From the NCBI GenBank assembly GCA_013360675.1, contig JABWBB010000003.1, positions 1-64,000 on the forward strand: a DNA stretch of 64,000 nt, read 5' to 3'. Each line of letters starts with the position of its first letter. The first letter of the stretch is position 1. Below the pieces are notes generated by a model that worked only from the letters and a program-made list of their open reading frames with translations, was not told the origin of the DNA and did not search any database. The stretch comes from Phycisphaerales bacterium. Its GTDB lineage: Bacteria; Planctomycetota; Phycisphaerae; Phycisphaerales; UBA1924. This document shows, one piece after another, positions 33,339 through 42,739 of the stretch. A program made the translations under genes and the position numbers.

Positions 33339-36300
33339 ATGAGCAGATGGAACATGCGTTCTCTGTTCGCTCGGGCCTCTGTGAATCACACCCTTGCGCG
33401 CGACACGCGGACCGCCAGTGCGGGACTGCTGCGTGAGTTCGTGGGGCGTGCGCTCGGTCTGCGCGGCGGGCGGGTCGGCCCCGAGTGCCTCGGCTTCGAG
33501 CAACTCGAAGAACGCAAGCTGCTTGACGGCGACTTCAGCTCGGCCGTCGTCATCACGCTCGACGGCCAGAACCAGGGCTTCGCCGACGGCACCATCACGC
33601 CGACGGTCCCCAGCAGCAACAACGATTACTACCGCTTCCAGGCCCCCGCCAACGGGTTCGTCAGTGTGCTCGCCGACACCCGCTCGATCACCCCCGCCAG
33701 CACGCTCAACACGCGCGTGCAGGTCTTCAGCGAGAACGACCTCGTCAACCCCGTCGTCACGGGCACCAACAACGGCACGCTCACCACGGGCCTGGCGACC
33801 GACGGCTGGGCCGGGTTCATCGCCCAGAGCGGCGTGAACTACTTCGTCATCGTCAGCAACGACGGCTCGACGGGCAGCACCGCCCTGTCGTACCGCCTGC
33901 AGATCAACGCGCAGAATCTCGGGTTCGAGATGGCCACCGACACGGGCATCGCCCGCGAGCAGGGAAGCCCGCCCCCGGGTGTCCCCGTGCCGCCCCTGCG
34001 CCCGGTCTTGGGATCGCTGACCCGCCTCCAGCAGGACCACATCTACGCCTACACCGTGCCCAACCAGGCGAACTTCAACAGCTTGGCCTCGATCAACGCG
34101 ATCGTGACGCAGGCCAACCTCGCCATCCGTCTCGACTCGCGCGTCGAGGTCTACCGCGCCTCGGGCACCAGCGGGGCCGTCTCGCTCGTGGCCTCGGACA
34201 GCGATGCGGGACGCCTCAATGACGCCTTCACCACGCTCAAGACGACTCCCGGCGAGACCGTCTACATCCGCGTGCGTTCGGACGAGATCAACCCCGGACG
34301 TGAAGCCGTCGGCACCGGCTCGTACTTCCTCGTGCTCGACGGGTCCGCCGAGCAGCTCCCGCAGGCGATGAACCCCATCACACGCCGCGGCGGCGTGCCC
34401 GGCGGCGCGTTCGTTGGCTTCGGCGCACCCACCACGCCCCCCACGCCCAACGTTCCCAACCCCTCCTTCCAGACAGCGATGTTCCGCTTCATCGCGCAGG
34501 GCTCGGGCCTCACGATCATCACCGGCATCCCCACGGGCCTGGCACCTGTGGCCGACCCCGCGCTTCGCCTGTTCGATTCGAACGGCAACCTGCTCGCCTT
34601 CAACGACAACTTTGCCGGCGCCAGCGCGCAGATCGAGATGTCGCTCATCGGCGGGCGCGAGTATTACGTCATCCTCGACGGGTTTGAGATTAACAGCCAG
34701 GTCCAGTTCCAGCTCTGGATCGAGGCCAACCACACCTTCCAGCCCGCCGTCCCGCTCGACGACCACCTCTCCACCAACGATCTGGCTGGCCTCTCCGACA
34801 TCGCGCAACGCCGCCTGCTCGAGCAGGCCACGGGCATCGTCTTTAACGCCCCCTTCCCCACCCTCGACGGTAATCGGAACATCGTCCGCGATCGCGGGCT
34901 GCGCACCAACGGCACCGCCCAGGGGCGCATCCACAGCACCGGCGATACCGACATCTTCCAGTTCACCGCCCCGCGCGACATGCTGAGCGATTACGCAGGC
35001 GACAATGACGACCTGGGCACCTCGCTCTTCATCGGCGGGCGCTTCGACACCGCCGACCCCAACACCGTCTTCCCCGTCGGCTCGCGCAACCTCACCACGT
35101 GGGACGCGAACGACTACTGGTACACCGGCGCGCAGTTCTTCGACGCGGCCAACAACGTCACCTACGGCTTCAACGACAACCCCACCACCCCCGGCACCGA
35201 TGTCCCCGAGATCTACGCCCTGCTCAACTACGACCCGGGCACCCCCGCGTCCCCGCCCGCGGGCATGAACCGGCGCTGGCTCATCGTCGGCGGCGACTTT
35301 GATCTCATCGTCCCCAGCCCGCTGGGCCCGCAGACCTTCCGCAACCTCGCCGTCTGGTTCCAGAACTTCCAGACCGGCCAGTGGGGCTGGGGTTCGTTGG
35401 GCGATGTGGACGGCCCCGTCCACGCGCTCGCTTCCTATCTGCCCGATGCGCAGATGGAAGACCCCAACGACCCGTCGCAGCAGATCGATATCACACGCCC
35501 GCTCATCGGCGCAACACCCGTCCCCTACCTCGTGGTCGGCGGGGACTTCGGCGACGCCGGCGGTGCCGCGGCAAACAACATCGCCACCTTCGATGTCGTC
35601 AACGGCTGGCTGCCCATCGGCGGCGGTACCGACGGCCCGGTTCTGGCGTTGACCAACTACGACCCGCCCGATCCGAGCGATGAACGCCAGTGGACCGCGG
35701 CGGATGGAACAACCATCCCGCCGACGCCTGAACTGTTCTACGTCGCCAACACGCCCGACATTCCCAACTCGCTCATCATCGGCGGCAGTTTCACGAACGT
35801 CGACGGCCTCGCCGCGGGCAACATCGCGCTGTGGACCGGCGACGACGTCCGCAACTTGGCCTCGGGCCGCATCAATCCCATGCCCGGCGACCCGGGCACG
35901 CCACCCGGTGCCGGCTTCGGTGGCACCGAACCCACCAACTTCAACATCAACGGTCCCGTCCATGCGCTGACCGTCTTCGATCCTCCCGATCCTGACGGCA
36001 CCGGTCCCCTCGAAGATCCGGAACCCGTCCTGATCATCGGCGGCGATTTCACCAACGCCGGCGGCATCGCGGTCACCAGCCTCGTTGCCTGGGGCTTCAT
36101 TCAAGGTGAAACAGACGACACGGCTCAGGATTATGCGCCGTTCCTGGGCTGGGACGACCTGGGCTTCAACGCGGCGGGCGCTGTCATCCACGCCCTCACC
36201 ACCTTCAACCCGCCCGAACTCAACGGCGCACCCAACGTCGACTTCCGCTTCCTCATCGTCGGTGGCGAGTTCACCTTCGCCGGCCTCGACAACATCGTCG

Positions 36301-39300
36301 GCTCCGACGGCACCGCCTGGGGCTGGTTCTCGGATACGGCCGGCTTTGACGCCCCCGTCCGCTCGCTGACCACGCTCATCGATGAGCAGGAGCCGGGCAT
36401 CGCCACCAACCTGCGCCCCTCGGCTCAGATCCCCCAGGAAGTGCTCTACGTGGGCGGTGACTTCGCCCAGACCAACAACGGCCTGGCGGTGGTCAACGCC
36501 AGCCGCGTCGTCCAGTACTCCGCCATCCGCGGCGCGACCGCCGACGCCTTCGTCTGGAGTCGCATGGCGAACGGCGTTGACAACGCCGACCCGACCGCCG
36601 TGCCGCCGTCCAGCGTCTTTGCGTTGACCGCGTTCGACGACGGCAACCCCCTCGAATGGGACCGGCACGACCGCCCGGCGACACGCCTGGCGATCACGGT
36701 GAGCCCCTCCGAAGGATCGTTCATCAACTCGCGCGTCCGCGTCTTTGATTCGAACTTCCGCGTCGTGGCCCAGGGCGATCCGCAGGGCATGCTCTACGGC
36801 TTTGATCGCCCCGGCAGCGAGACGATCGCGCCGCCCTTCCCCGATCCTTCGGGCATGCTCGATCCCTCCCTCACCCCACCCCCCGGGGCCGGTGATCTGG
36901 CGGGCATCAAGCTCTGGGCCGGCGAGGTCTATTACATCGAAGTCTCGGGCACGGGCACGGGGCGCTACACCGTTTCGGTCACGGTCGACGCCAACCCGAT
37001 CGATCTCAACAACGACGGCATCCGCGACGATGTCAACGCGACCGTCCGCGAAGAGCCCGAGGAGGGCCGCTTCAACGCCGCCATCCGCATCAACACCACG
37101 CTGGCCAACGGCGACGGGACGAACTTCGTCGCGGCCAACACGCAGCCGCTGCACGGCAACGAGCTGCGCAACCAGAAGATCGCCCCCAAGACGCCCTCAC
37201 GCATCCAGCAGGTGCGTGACATCGGCGTGATCAGCGACATCGACGACACCGACCTGTGGACGTTCCGTGCCGAGTTCACCGGCACCGTCGAGATCCGTCT
37301 TTCCACCACCAATGTCGGCAACTCCTTCGCCGAGCAGATCACCGATCTGATCACCGGCGTGGCGGCCTTCCGTCCCGATACGAAGACCTATTCGAGCCAC
37401 CTCGACTCGGTGGTCCGCATCTTCCGCAACGACTTCGAGCAGATCGGCTACGGCGACACCAACACCGCGATCGTGGGCGACTTCCAGACCGTGCCCGTGG
37501 GCACGAATGCCGGCACGTTCATGCGGCGCGACCCGCGCGTGGTCTTCCACGTGGTGGCGGGCAACAACTATTTCATCCAGGTCGAGAGCGGGCAGAAGTG
37601 GAAGGTCGGCAAGCCGCAGCTCGCCGCCGACCGCACCGCCAACATCGATCGCGAGATCGACTGGCGCTACGCGACGGGCGTGTACCAGCTCTTCGTCAAC
37701 CAGATGCCCAACCCGATCACCGACATCGACAACGGGCAGGAAATCGTCGACGACCACCCGGACACGTCCGACCCCAACGCCCCGCTGGCCACGGTCATCC
37801 CCATCGGCGACGACCCGGCCGAGCCGAGCACCAACGGCATCGGCTCGATCCTGGGCAACATCAACAACACCCCCAATCACCTCGTCGACCTCGACGTCTT
37901 CATGTTCATCGCGCCCGCCAACGGCACGGGCACCATCACCGTCACCCCGCTGGGCAGCCCCGCGGGCCTGCGTCCGCAGCTGCAGATCTTCGACGAGACC
38001 GGCCAGCTGCTGGGCGACGGCCTGCCCCTGGGCAACAACGTCGTCGGCTTCACGCGGGCCTACACCGCGGGCCAGCGGATCTTCCTGCGTGTCTTTGGCG
38101 CGGGCAACACCGAGGGCGACTACCGCATCGACATCAACGGCCTGAACGTGGCCGACGATCAGCCCGAGGCGCACAAGCTGCCCTTCGCGGGCGATCTGCC
38201 CATCCGCGACTTCCTGGGCACGGGCACGATCACCGGGCGGCTGAACTCCGCCGGCGATACCGACATCTTCCGCTTCCGCACCGATCAGTTCCTGCTGATG
38301 ACCCTGACGGCCCGCGGGCTCGAAGCCACGATGGACCCGACGATTACGGTCTACGAGGTCAGCGAAGACCTCAGCGGCCGCCCGGTCATGATGCGTATCG
38401 GGCTCAATGACAACATCAACGCGGGCACGACCGATGCCCGCTCGACCTTCTCGGTCACGCCCAACCGCCGCCTCGATCCGCCGCTGGCCGATCCGGCGCG
38501 CGAGTACCCCTACTACTACGTCGTGGTCAGCGGGTCCAATCCGCAGACGCACTTTGGCAACTACGACCTCACCATCACCTTCCCCGCGACCGACGATCAC
38601 CCCGACGCCGACACCAACGCCGACGCCATCTACGACACGGGCGAGTTCTCCTTCGCCAGCGAGGTCCTGCTCGACACGACCACGGGCCTTGGCAACTCGT
38701 CGGGCAACCTCGAGCTCGCCACCGATACCGACCTCTTCTTCTTCACCGCCCCCGCGTCGGGCTCGGCGACCATCGTGCTCGCACGCGGCTCGATGGGCAC
38801 GCTCCGCGTCAAGCTCAGCGCGCTCGACGCCAGCGCCAATGTCCTGGCCACCAGCACCGCCGACGACACGCTGCTCGCGACCTCCACGAGCATCACCTTC
38901 ACCGTGACCCGCGGGACGCGCTACTACCTCGCCGTCGATCGAGGCACGCCCAACACCAACACCACCACCACCGGCACCTACACCTTGGCCGTCACCACGC
39001 CCCCGATCGACGACTACGCCAACATCGGCGAGTGGTCGCTGGCGGGCAACATCGCCATCAACCCCGCGACGGGCATCGGGCAGCTGGGCGGCAACGCCGG
39101 CGGCGACCCGAGCAACCCCGTCATCCGCCCCAACATCGACACCGACCTCTTCACCTTCCGCGTGCTCAACGCGGGCGATCAGACCATCACCGTCACGCCC
39201 TTCGCCACCGGGCTGGGCACGCTCGCCCCGCGCATCACGGTCTTCGCCTCAGCCGGCGGCGCCCTGATCGCCACGATCGACGCCTCGGCCCAGGGCCAGC

Positions 39301-41192
39301 CCGTCACCTTCACCATCACCGGCGCCAGCGTCAACGCCCAATACTGGATCCTCGTCGAGGCCCTGGGCAGCGGCGACGCCGAGGGCGAGTACAACATCAA
39401 CGTCACGGGCCCCGCGCCCATCACCCCGCCCCCGGTTGATGATCCGGCGGCGATCGACTTCAACGCCCCCACCGTCCTCACGCTCGATTCGCGCACGGGC
39501 GACGGGTCGCGCAATGATTCGATCAACGTCGTCAACGATCGCGATCTCTTCACCTTCACCACCACCGCCGCTGGCCGCACCTTCGTGCAGCTCGTCGCTC
39601 CCAATGGCTCATTGCTGCGGGCCTCGCTGCGGATCCTCTCCGCAGCGAACGAAGACCCCGGCTCAACGGTCGCCTTTGACGCCGACGGGCTCCCCGGGGC
39701 GATCGCCAACGTTTCGTTCACCGCGGCCGCGAACACCCAGTACTGGGTCATCGTCGATGGCTTGGGTGATTCAGTCGGGGCCTACACGATCCGCGTTAAC
39801 ACCCTGCCCGTCACGCAGCGCCTGTATTTCCCCGAGGGCTACACCAGCAACTCGATCCGCGAGTTTGTCTCAATCATCAACCCCAACCCGGTCGACGCGC
39901 AGTACTCGGTCATTCTCCGCTACGAGTTCGGCCAGCTCGAGACCGTCATCGCCAACGGCACAGTCCGCGCCAATGCCCGCGACGGCCTGACCATCAACGA
40001 TGCCACCTTCTATCGCTCGCCGGGCGTCGTCGCCGACGTCCCCTACTCGATCATCGTCGAGTCCAGCCTCCCGCTGGGCGCGACCCTGGCCCACTACGAC
40101 TTTGGCACCAGCATCGGCGACAGCTTCACCGAACGCCTCAGCAGCACCTGGCACTTCGCCCGCGTCGAGCGCGATCCGGGCAACATCCGCGACTTCGTCG
40201 TCTTCTATAACCCCAACAACTTCGGCGTCACTGTCACGCTGACCGCGTATCAGACGGGCGGCACCGCCGTCTCGCTGACCCGCGACTTTGGTGCGCTCCG
40301 CCGTGGCGGGTTCGCCATCAACGACATCGCCGAGTTCCCGATCGGGACCTTCAGCGTCGTCCTCACCGCCCGCGCGACCAACTCTTCCGACCAGGCCGCC
40401 TTCATGGGCGTGGTCGCGTCTCAGAGCCACTACGACACCGGTCGCGATGCCGGCTACGCCGCGATGGGCGATCCCGACGCTGGCGCCAAGCGCGGCGTGA
40501 TCACCAACCTCTCCAGCGGGACGGGCATCACATCGGAACTGGCCTTCTTCAACGCCACCGACACCCCCGCCACCATCAACCTCCAGGGCACGTTCGTCCG
40601 TTCGGGCCTGCCCCAGACCACCCGCGTCCTCTCCGTTGCACCACGCTCGCAGCTGGTCCTCAGCGGCACCACGCTGGGCATCGTCTCGGGCCAGCCCGTG
40701 GGCTTCACCTACACCTCCGATGTCGCCGTCTCCGCCCAGAGCTTCCAGATTCAGCTGGGCGATGGCGATGCCACGACCCCCGCGACCGAGGCCGCCCGTC
40801 GCTTCTACTTCGGCGACGCCTTCCTCGACACGACCAAGGCCGGCACCCTCTACTTCGAGACCCTCTACTTCCACAACCCCACGGCGGTCAACGCCAGCGT
40901 CGATATCCGCCTGGTCTTCCTCGATGGTGTCGAAGACCCCACCAACACCGACCCCCTCCGCAACCGCACGGTCACCATCAACATTCCCGCCCGCGGCTAC
41001 GCCGAGTTCAGGCTCCACGAGCGCCGCGAGATCCTCGATCGTCCCACCACTCTCAACTGGTTCGCGGTCGATACCTCATCCAACGTCCCCGTCATCGCCA
41101 CGATGACCCACTACGACCTCGTGCTGGGCGGCGGCTGGGCAACCAGCGGCGTGGCCTTCGGGTTCGAGACGCCCCTCCCGCTCATCCCCTGA
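33339..41192 (+). CDS. Giant extracellular multi-domain beta protein
   Basis: The 2617-aa product has no hydrophobic signal peptide but carries the planctomycete N-terminal motif FEQLEERKLL (53-62), associated with exported proteins. Most of the chain is a series of PPC-like beta domains, recognised by D-T-D-x-F-x-F strands (TDIFQFTAP, DTDLWTF, DLDVFMFIAP, TDIFRFR, TDLFFFTAP, TDLFTF, DRDLFTF). Seven propeller-like repeats (about aa 560-1105), each with an ALTxF strand and an IGGDF strand, interrupt one of these domains. The last 460 residues form four repeats with F-x-x-NP strands and HYD segments. AAGGAG supports the ATG at 33339. It is Asp/Asn/Gly/Thr-rich and nearly cysteine-free. It is likely a surface or matrix protein; ligand and function are unknown. 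Confidence 0.85.
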   Translation: MSRWNMRSLFARASVNHTLARDTRTASAGLLREFVGRALGLRGGRVGPECLGFEQLEERKLLDGDFSSAVVITLDGQNQGFADGTITPTVPSSNNDYYRFQAPANGFVSVLADTRSITPASTLNTRVQVFSENDLVNPVVTGTNNGTLTTGLATDGWAGFIAQSGVNYFVIVSNDGSTGSTALSYRLQINAQNLGFEMATDTGIAREQGSPPPGVPVPPLRPVLGSLTRLQQDHIYAYTVPNQANFNSLASINAIVTQANLAIRLDSRVEVYRASGTSGAVSLVASDSDAGRLNDAFTTLKTTPGETVYIRVRSDEINPGREAVGTGSYFLVLDGSAEQLPQAMNPITRRGGVPGGAFVGFGAPTTPPTPNVPNPSFQTAMFRFIAQGSGLTIITGIPTGLAPVADPALRLFDSNGNLLAFNDNFAGASAQIEMSLIGGREYYVILDGFEINSQVQFQLWIEANHTFQPAVPLDDHLSTNDLAGLSDIAQRRLLEQATGIVFNAPFPTLDGNRNIVRDRGLRTNGTAQGRIHSTGDTDIFQFTAPRDMLSDYAGDNDDLGTSLFIGGRFDTADPNTVFPVGSRNLTTWDANDYWYTGAQFFDAANNVTYGFNDNPTTPGTDVPEIYALLNYDPGTPASPPAGMNRRWLIVGGDFDLIVPSPLGPQTFRNLAVWFQNFQTGQWGWGSLGDVDGPVHALASYLPDAQMEDPNDPSQQIDITRPLIGATPVPYLVVGGDFGDAGGAAANNIATFDVVNGWLPIGGGTDGPVLALTNYDPPDPSDERQWTAADGTTIPPTPELFYVANTPDIPNSLIIGGSFTNVDGLAAGNIALWTGDDVRNLASGRINPMPGDPGTPPGAGFGGTEPTNFNINGPVHALTVFDPPDPDGTGPLEDPEPVLIIGGDFTNAGGIAVTSLVAWGFIQGETDDTAQDYAPFLGWDDLGFNAAGAVIHALTTFNPPELNGAPNVDFRFLIVGGEFTFAGLDNIVGSDGTAWGWFSDTAGFDAPVRSLTTLIDEQEPGIATNLRPSAQIPQEVLYVGGDFAQTNNGLAVVNASRVVQYSAIRGATADAFVWSRMANGVDNADPTAVPPSSVFALTAFDDGNPLEWDRHDRPATRLAITVSPSEGSFINSRVRVFDSNFRVVAQGDPQGMLYGFDRPGSETIAPPFPDPSGMLDPSLTPPPGAGDLAGIKLWAGEVYYIEVSGTGTGRYTVSVTVDANPIDLNNDGIRDDVNATVREEPEEGRFNAAIRINTTLANGDGTNFVAANTQPLHGNELRNQKIAPKTPSRIQQVRDIGVISDIDDTDLWTFRAEFTGTVEIRLSTTNVGNSFAEQITDLITGVAAFRPDTKTYSSHLDSVVRIFRNDFEQIGYGDTNTAIVGDFQTVPVGTNAGTFMRRDPRVVFHVVAGNNYFIQVESGQKWKVGKPQLAADRTANIDREIDWRYATGVYQLFVNQMPNPITDIDNGQEIVDDHPDTSDPNAPLATVIPIGDDPAEPSTNGIGSILGNINNTPNHLVDLDVFMFIAPANGTGTITVTPLGSPAGLRPQLQIFDETGQLLGDGLPLGNNVVGFTRAYTAGQRIFLRVFGAGNTEGDYRIDINGLNVADDQPEAHKLPFAGDLPIRDFLGTGTITGRLNSAGDTDIFRFRTDQFLLMTLTARGLEATMDPTITVYEVSEDLSGRPVMMRIGLNDNINAGTTDARSTFSVTPNRRLDPPLADPAREYPYYYVVVSGSNPQTHFGNYDLTITFPATDDHPDADTNADAIYDTGEFSFASEVLLDTTTGLGNSSGNLELATDTDLFFFTAPASGSATIVLARGSMGTLRVKLSALDASANVLATSTADDTLLATSTSITFTVTRGTRYYLAVDRGTPNTNTTTTGTYTLAVTTPPIDDYANIGEWSLAGNIAINPATGIGQLGGNAGGDPSNPVIRPNIDTDLFTFRVLNAGDQTITVTPFATGLGTLAPRITVFASAGGALIATIDASAQGQPVTFTITGASVNAQYWILVEALGSGDAEGEYNINVTGPAPITPPPVDDPAAIDFNAPTVLTLDSRTGDGSRNDSINVVNDRDLFTFTTTAAGRTFVQLVAPNGSLLRASLRILSAANEDPGSTVAFDADGLPGAIANVSFTAAANTQYWVIVDGLGDSVGAYTIRVNTLPVTQRLYFPEGYTSNSIREFVSIINPNPVDAQYSVILRYEFGQLETVIANGTVRANARDGLTINDATFYRSPGVVADVPYSIIVESSLPLGATLAHYDFGTSIGDSFTERLSSTWHFARVERDPGNIRDFVVFYNPNNFGVTVTLTAYQTGGTAVSLTRDFGALRRGGFAINDIAEFPIGTFSVVLTARATNSSDQAAFMGVVASQSHYDTGRDAGYAAMGDPDAGAKRGVITNLSSGTGITSELAFFNATDTPATINLQGTFVRSGLPQTTRVLSVAPRSQLVLSGTTLGIVSGQPVGFTYTSDVAVSAQSFQIQLGDGDATTPATEAARRFYFGDAFLDTTKAGTLYFETLYFHNPTAVNASVDIRLVFLDGVEDPTNTDPLRNRTVTINIPARGYAEFRLHERREILDRPTTLNWFAVDTSSNVPVIATMTHYDLVLGGGWATSGVAFGFETPLPLIP

Positions 41193-41217
41193 TCCTCGCA
41201 CCATCCTTGATGCGACA

Positions 41218-41250
41218 AGGCCCGGGTCCTGCGACCCGGGCCTTTTTTTC
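41218..41250 (+). terminator. Intrinsic terminator after the giant gene
   Basis: AGGCCCGGGTC and GACCCGGGCCT form an 11-bp perfect stem with a CTGC loop, followed by seven T. It ends the giant gene's transcript 25 bp after the stop. Confidence 0.93.
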
Positions 41251-41315
41251 GCTCTTTGCGTGGAGACGTCACGCGTTCTCGTGGTGAGCCTCTGCGTGGA
41301 TCACGTGTCGCCGGC

Positions 41316-41789
41316 CTAGTTCTTGGGCGGCTGGGAATCCGGGGCCGGTGCGTCGGCTTCGATCTCGCCCCCCAAGCGTCGCCATTCTTCCAAGCCGCCC
41401 GGGAAGTACCGCACCCCTTCATACCCGTTGGCCATGAGTCGCTTGGTCATCCCCTTGGCCACCGCGCTGGCGGGATTGTTGCCATAAACCAAGATAGTCC
41501 CGTACGACGAGATATCCGGGTTCCTTGGGGCCTTGAGGGGCACCTCGGGCAGGCTCAGGCTCCTCGCCCCGGGGATGCGTCCCGCGGCATATTCATCACG
41601 CGAGCGAGGATCGATGAAGATCACGACACGCTTGCTGGGGCTCTGAAGTGCGGCGGCCCGCAGCTTCTGAACGTCTCCGCCCGTCAACGCCTTGATATCC
41701 CGGTCGGTGGTCTTGCCCGTGCAACCGCCCAGCAGCATGGCACCCGCCGTCACGAGGCCCGCCGCACTGAAAAACCTGTGGTTCAGCAT
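41316..41789 (-). CDS. Rhodanese-domain lipoprotein lacking the catalytic cysteine
   Basis: The 157-aa product has a lipoprotein signal ending in the lipobox LLGGC (Cys about 21) and a single rhodanese domain with FIDPRSRDEYAAGRIPGARSLSL and GYEGVRYFPGGLEEW. The active-site loop reads VYGNNPASA instead of VYCxxGxRS, so the sulfur-carrying Cys is replaced and classic sulfurtransferase activity is unlikely. It is predicted to be anchored in the periplasm. The ATG at 41789 is preferred: TATGCT ends 6 nt before it, while the ATG at 41795 is directly next to that box. It is divergent from the DsbD-alpha-like lipoprotein. Confidence 0.82.
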   Translation of the reverse strand: MLNHRFFSAAGLVTAGAMLLGGCTGKTTDRDIKALTGGDVQKLRAAALQSPSKRVVIFIDPRSRDEYAAGRIPGARSLSLPEVPLKAPRNPDISSYGTILVYGNNPASAVAKGMTKRLMANGYEGVRYFPGGLEEWRRLGGEIEADAPAPDSQPPKN

Positions 41790-41795
41790 GCGCAT

Positions 41796-41801
41796 AGCAT
41801 A
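41796..41801 (-). promoter_or_regulatory. -10 box of the rhodanese lipoprotein gene, leaderless type
   Basis: TATGCT on the minus strand is 6 nt before the ATG at 41789. This hexamer decides between two in-frame ATGs. Confidence 0.48.
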
Positions 41802-41854
41802 CCCGGGCGATGGTCGGGGCATGTTCAGGCCCGTATGTCGCCAATCCAGCACGC

Positions 41855-42664
41855 ATGATCCACACCGCCCTGAGCATCCTTGCCTTGACCATGCTCCCCT
41901 CGTGTTCACCCCGGCAGGAAGAGCCGCACACGAAGTTGTCGGTCTTTCTCGACTCCACCCAACTCCAGCCAGGCCAGACCGCCCATCTGGGTGTCCACTT
42001 CGAGATCGAGAAGGGGTGGCACATCTACTGGGATGGCCTCAACGACACGGGCTTCCCGCCCAGCCTCGACATCACCCTTCCCGAAGGGTTCACCGCCGGC
42101 ACGCCCCTCTGGCCCGCTCCCAAGCGCTACGTCGCGCCCGGTGACATCCTCGATCATGTCTATGAAGATTCAGCAACGATCATCGTTCCCATACTGGTCC
42201 CGGCCACGGCATCTCCCGGTTCGTCCGTCACGATCCGAGTCGAGAGTTCCTGGCTCGTCTGCCAGGAGGCCTGCATCCCGGAAAAGGGCGCCACGAGTCT
42301 GACCGCCACGGTCCGAACGCCTGCCGATGGCCCTGCGACTCCAGCCAACACCGACCGATTCACCGCGGCGAGGGCACGGCTGCCGATCCCGTTCGACGCT
42401 GCCAAGCACCGCGTGAAGGTCAAGGTCGTCGCGGATCGACTCGAGATCACATCGCCCGATGCCGCACGTCTGGCGTTCTTCCCCGGCCCCGAGTGCACGC
42501 CACTGGTAGATCCGGTGCGAACCGCCGAATCCAAGGGCGCATCGCTCACGGTGCCGCTCGAATCCGCGGGCGCCCGCGTGCAGGGAATCATCGAAGTGTT
42601 GAACAAGGGCGCTACCAAGCCCGAGTGGTATCAGATCGATCTGCCGCCGCGCAAGGCGGAATGA
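41855..42664 (+). CDS. DsbD N-terminal (alpha) domain-like lipoprotein
   Basis: The 269-aa product has a short lipoprotein signal with lipobox LPSC (Cys at about 17), then one domain like the periplasmic alpha domain of DsbD. It shows HFEIEKGWHIYWDGLNDTGFPP and the redox pair in SSWLVCQEACIPEKG (CxxxC), the family signature. There is no membrane or thioredoxin part of full DsbD, so it would need a partner for electron supply. The thioredoxin-like gene 75 bp downstream is the obvious candidate. The ATG at 41855 was chosen because the signal begins there. Confidence 0.82.
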   Translation: MIHTALSILALTMLPSCSPRQEEPHTKLSVFLDSTQLQPGQTAHLGVHFEIEKGWHIYWDGLNDTGFPPSLDITLPEGFTAGTPLWPAPKRYVAPGDILDHVYEDSATIIVPILVPATASPGSSVTIRVESSWLVCQEACIPEKGATSLTATVRTPADGPATPANTDRFTAARARLPIPFDAAKHRVKVKVVADRLEITSPDAARLAFFPGPECTPLVDPVRTAESKGASLTVPLESAGARVQGIIEVLNKGATKPEWYQIDLPPRKAE

Positions 42665-42739
42665 ACACCGCGGGAACCGACGCCCGGCTTGTGCCCGGCG
42701 ACGACCCGCATGACCGACGGAGGCACCTGGAGGTCCTGC

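Noticed and set aside
33161-33436. 91-codon plus-strand frame in the leader of the giant gene
   Set aside because: It runs into the giant gene in another frame, has no ribosome-binding site and its product is an R-rich low-complexity sequence. A leader peptide cannot be excluded but has no support.
33297-37154. 1285-codon open frame on the minus strand opposite the giant gene
   Set aside because: It is the high-G+C shadow of the plus-strand gene. The product has no domain pattern, while the plus strand has clear repeats, a ribosome-binding site and a promoter.
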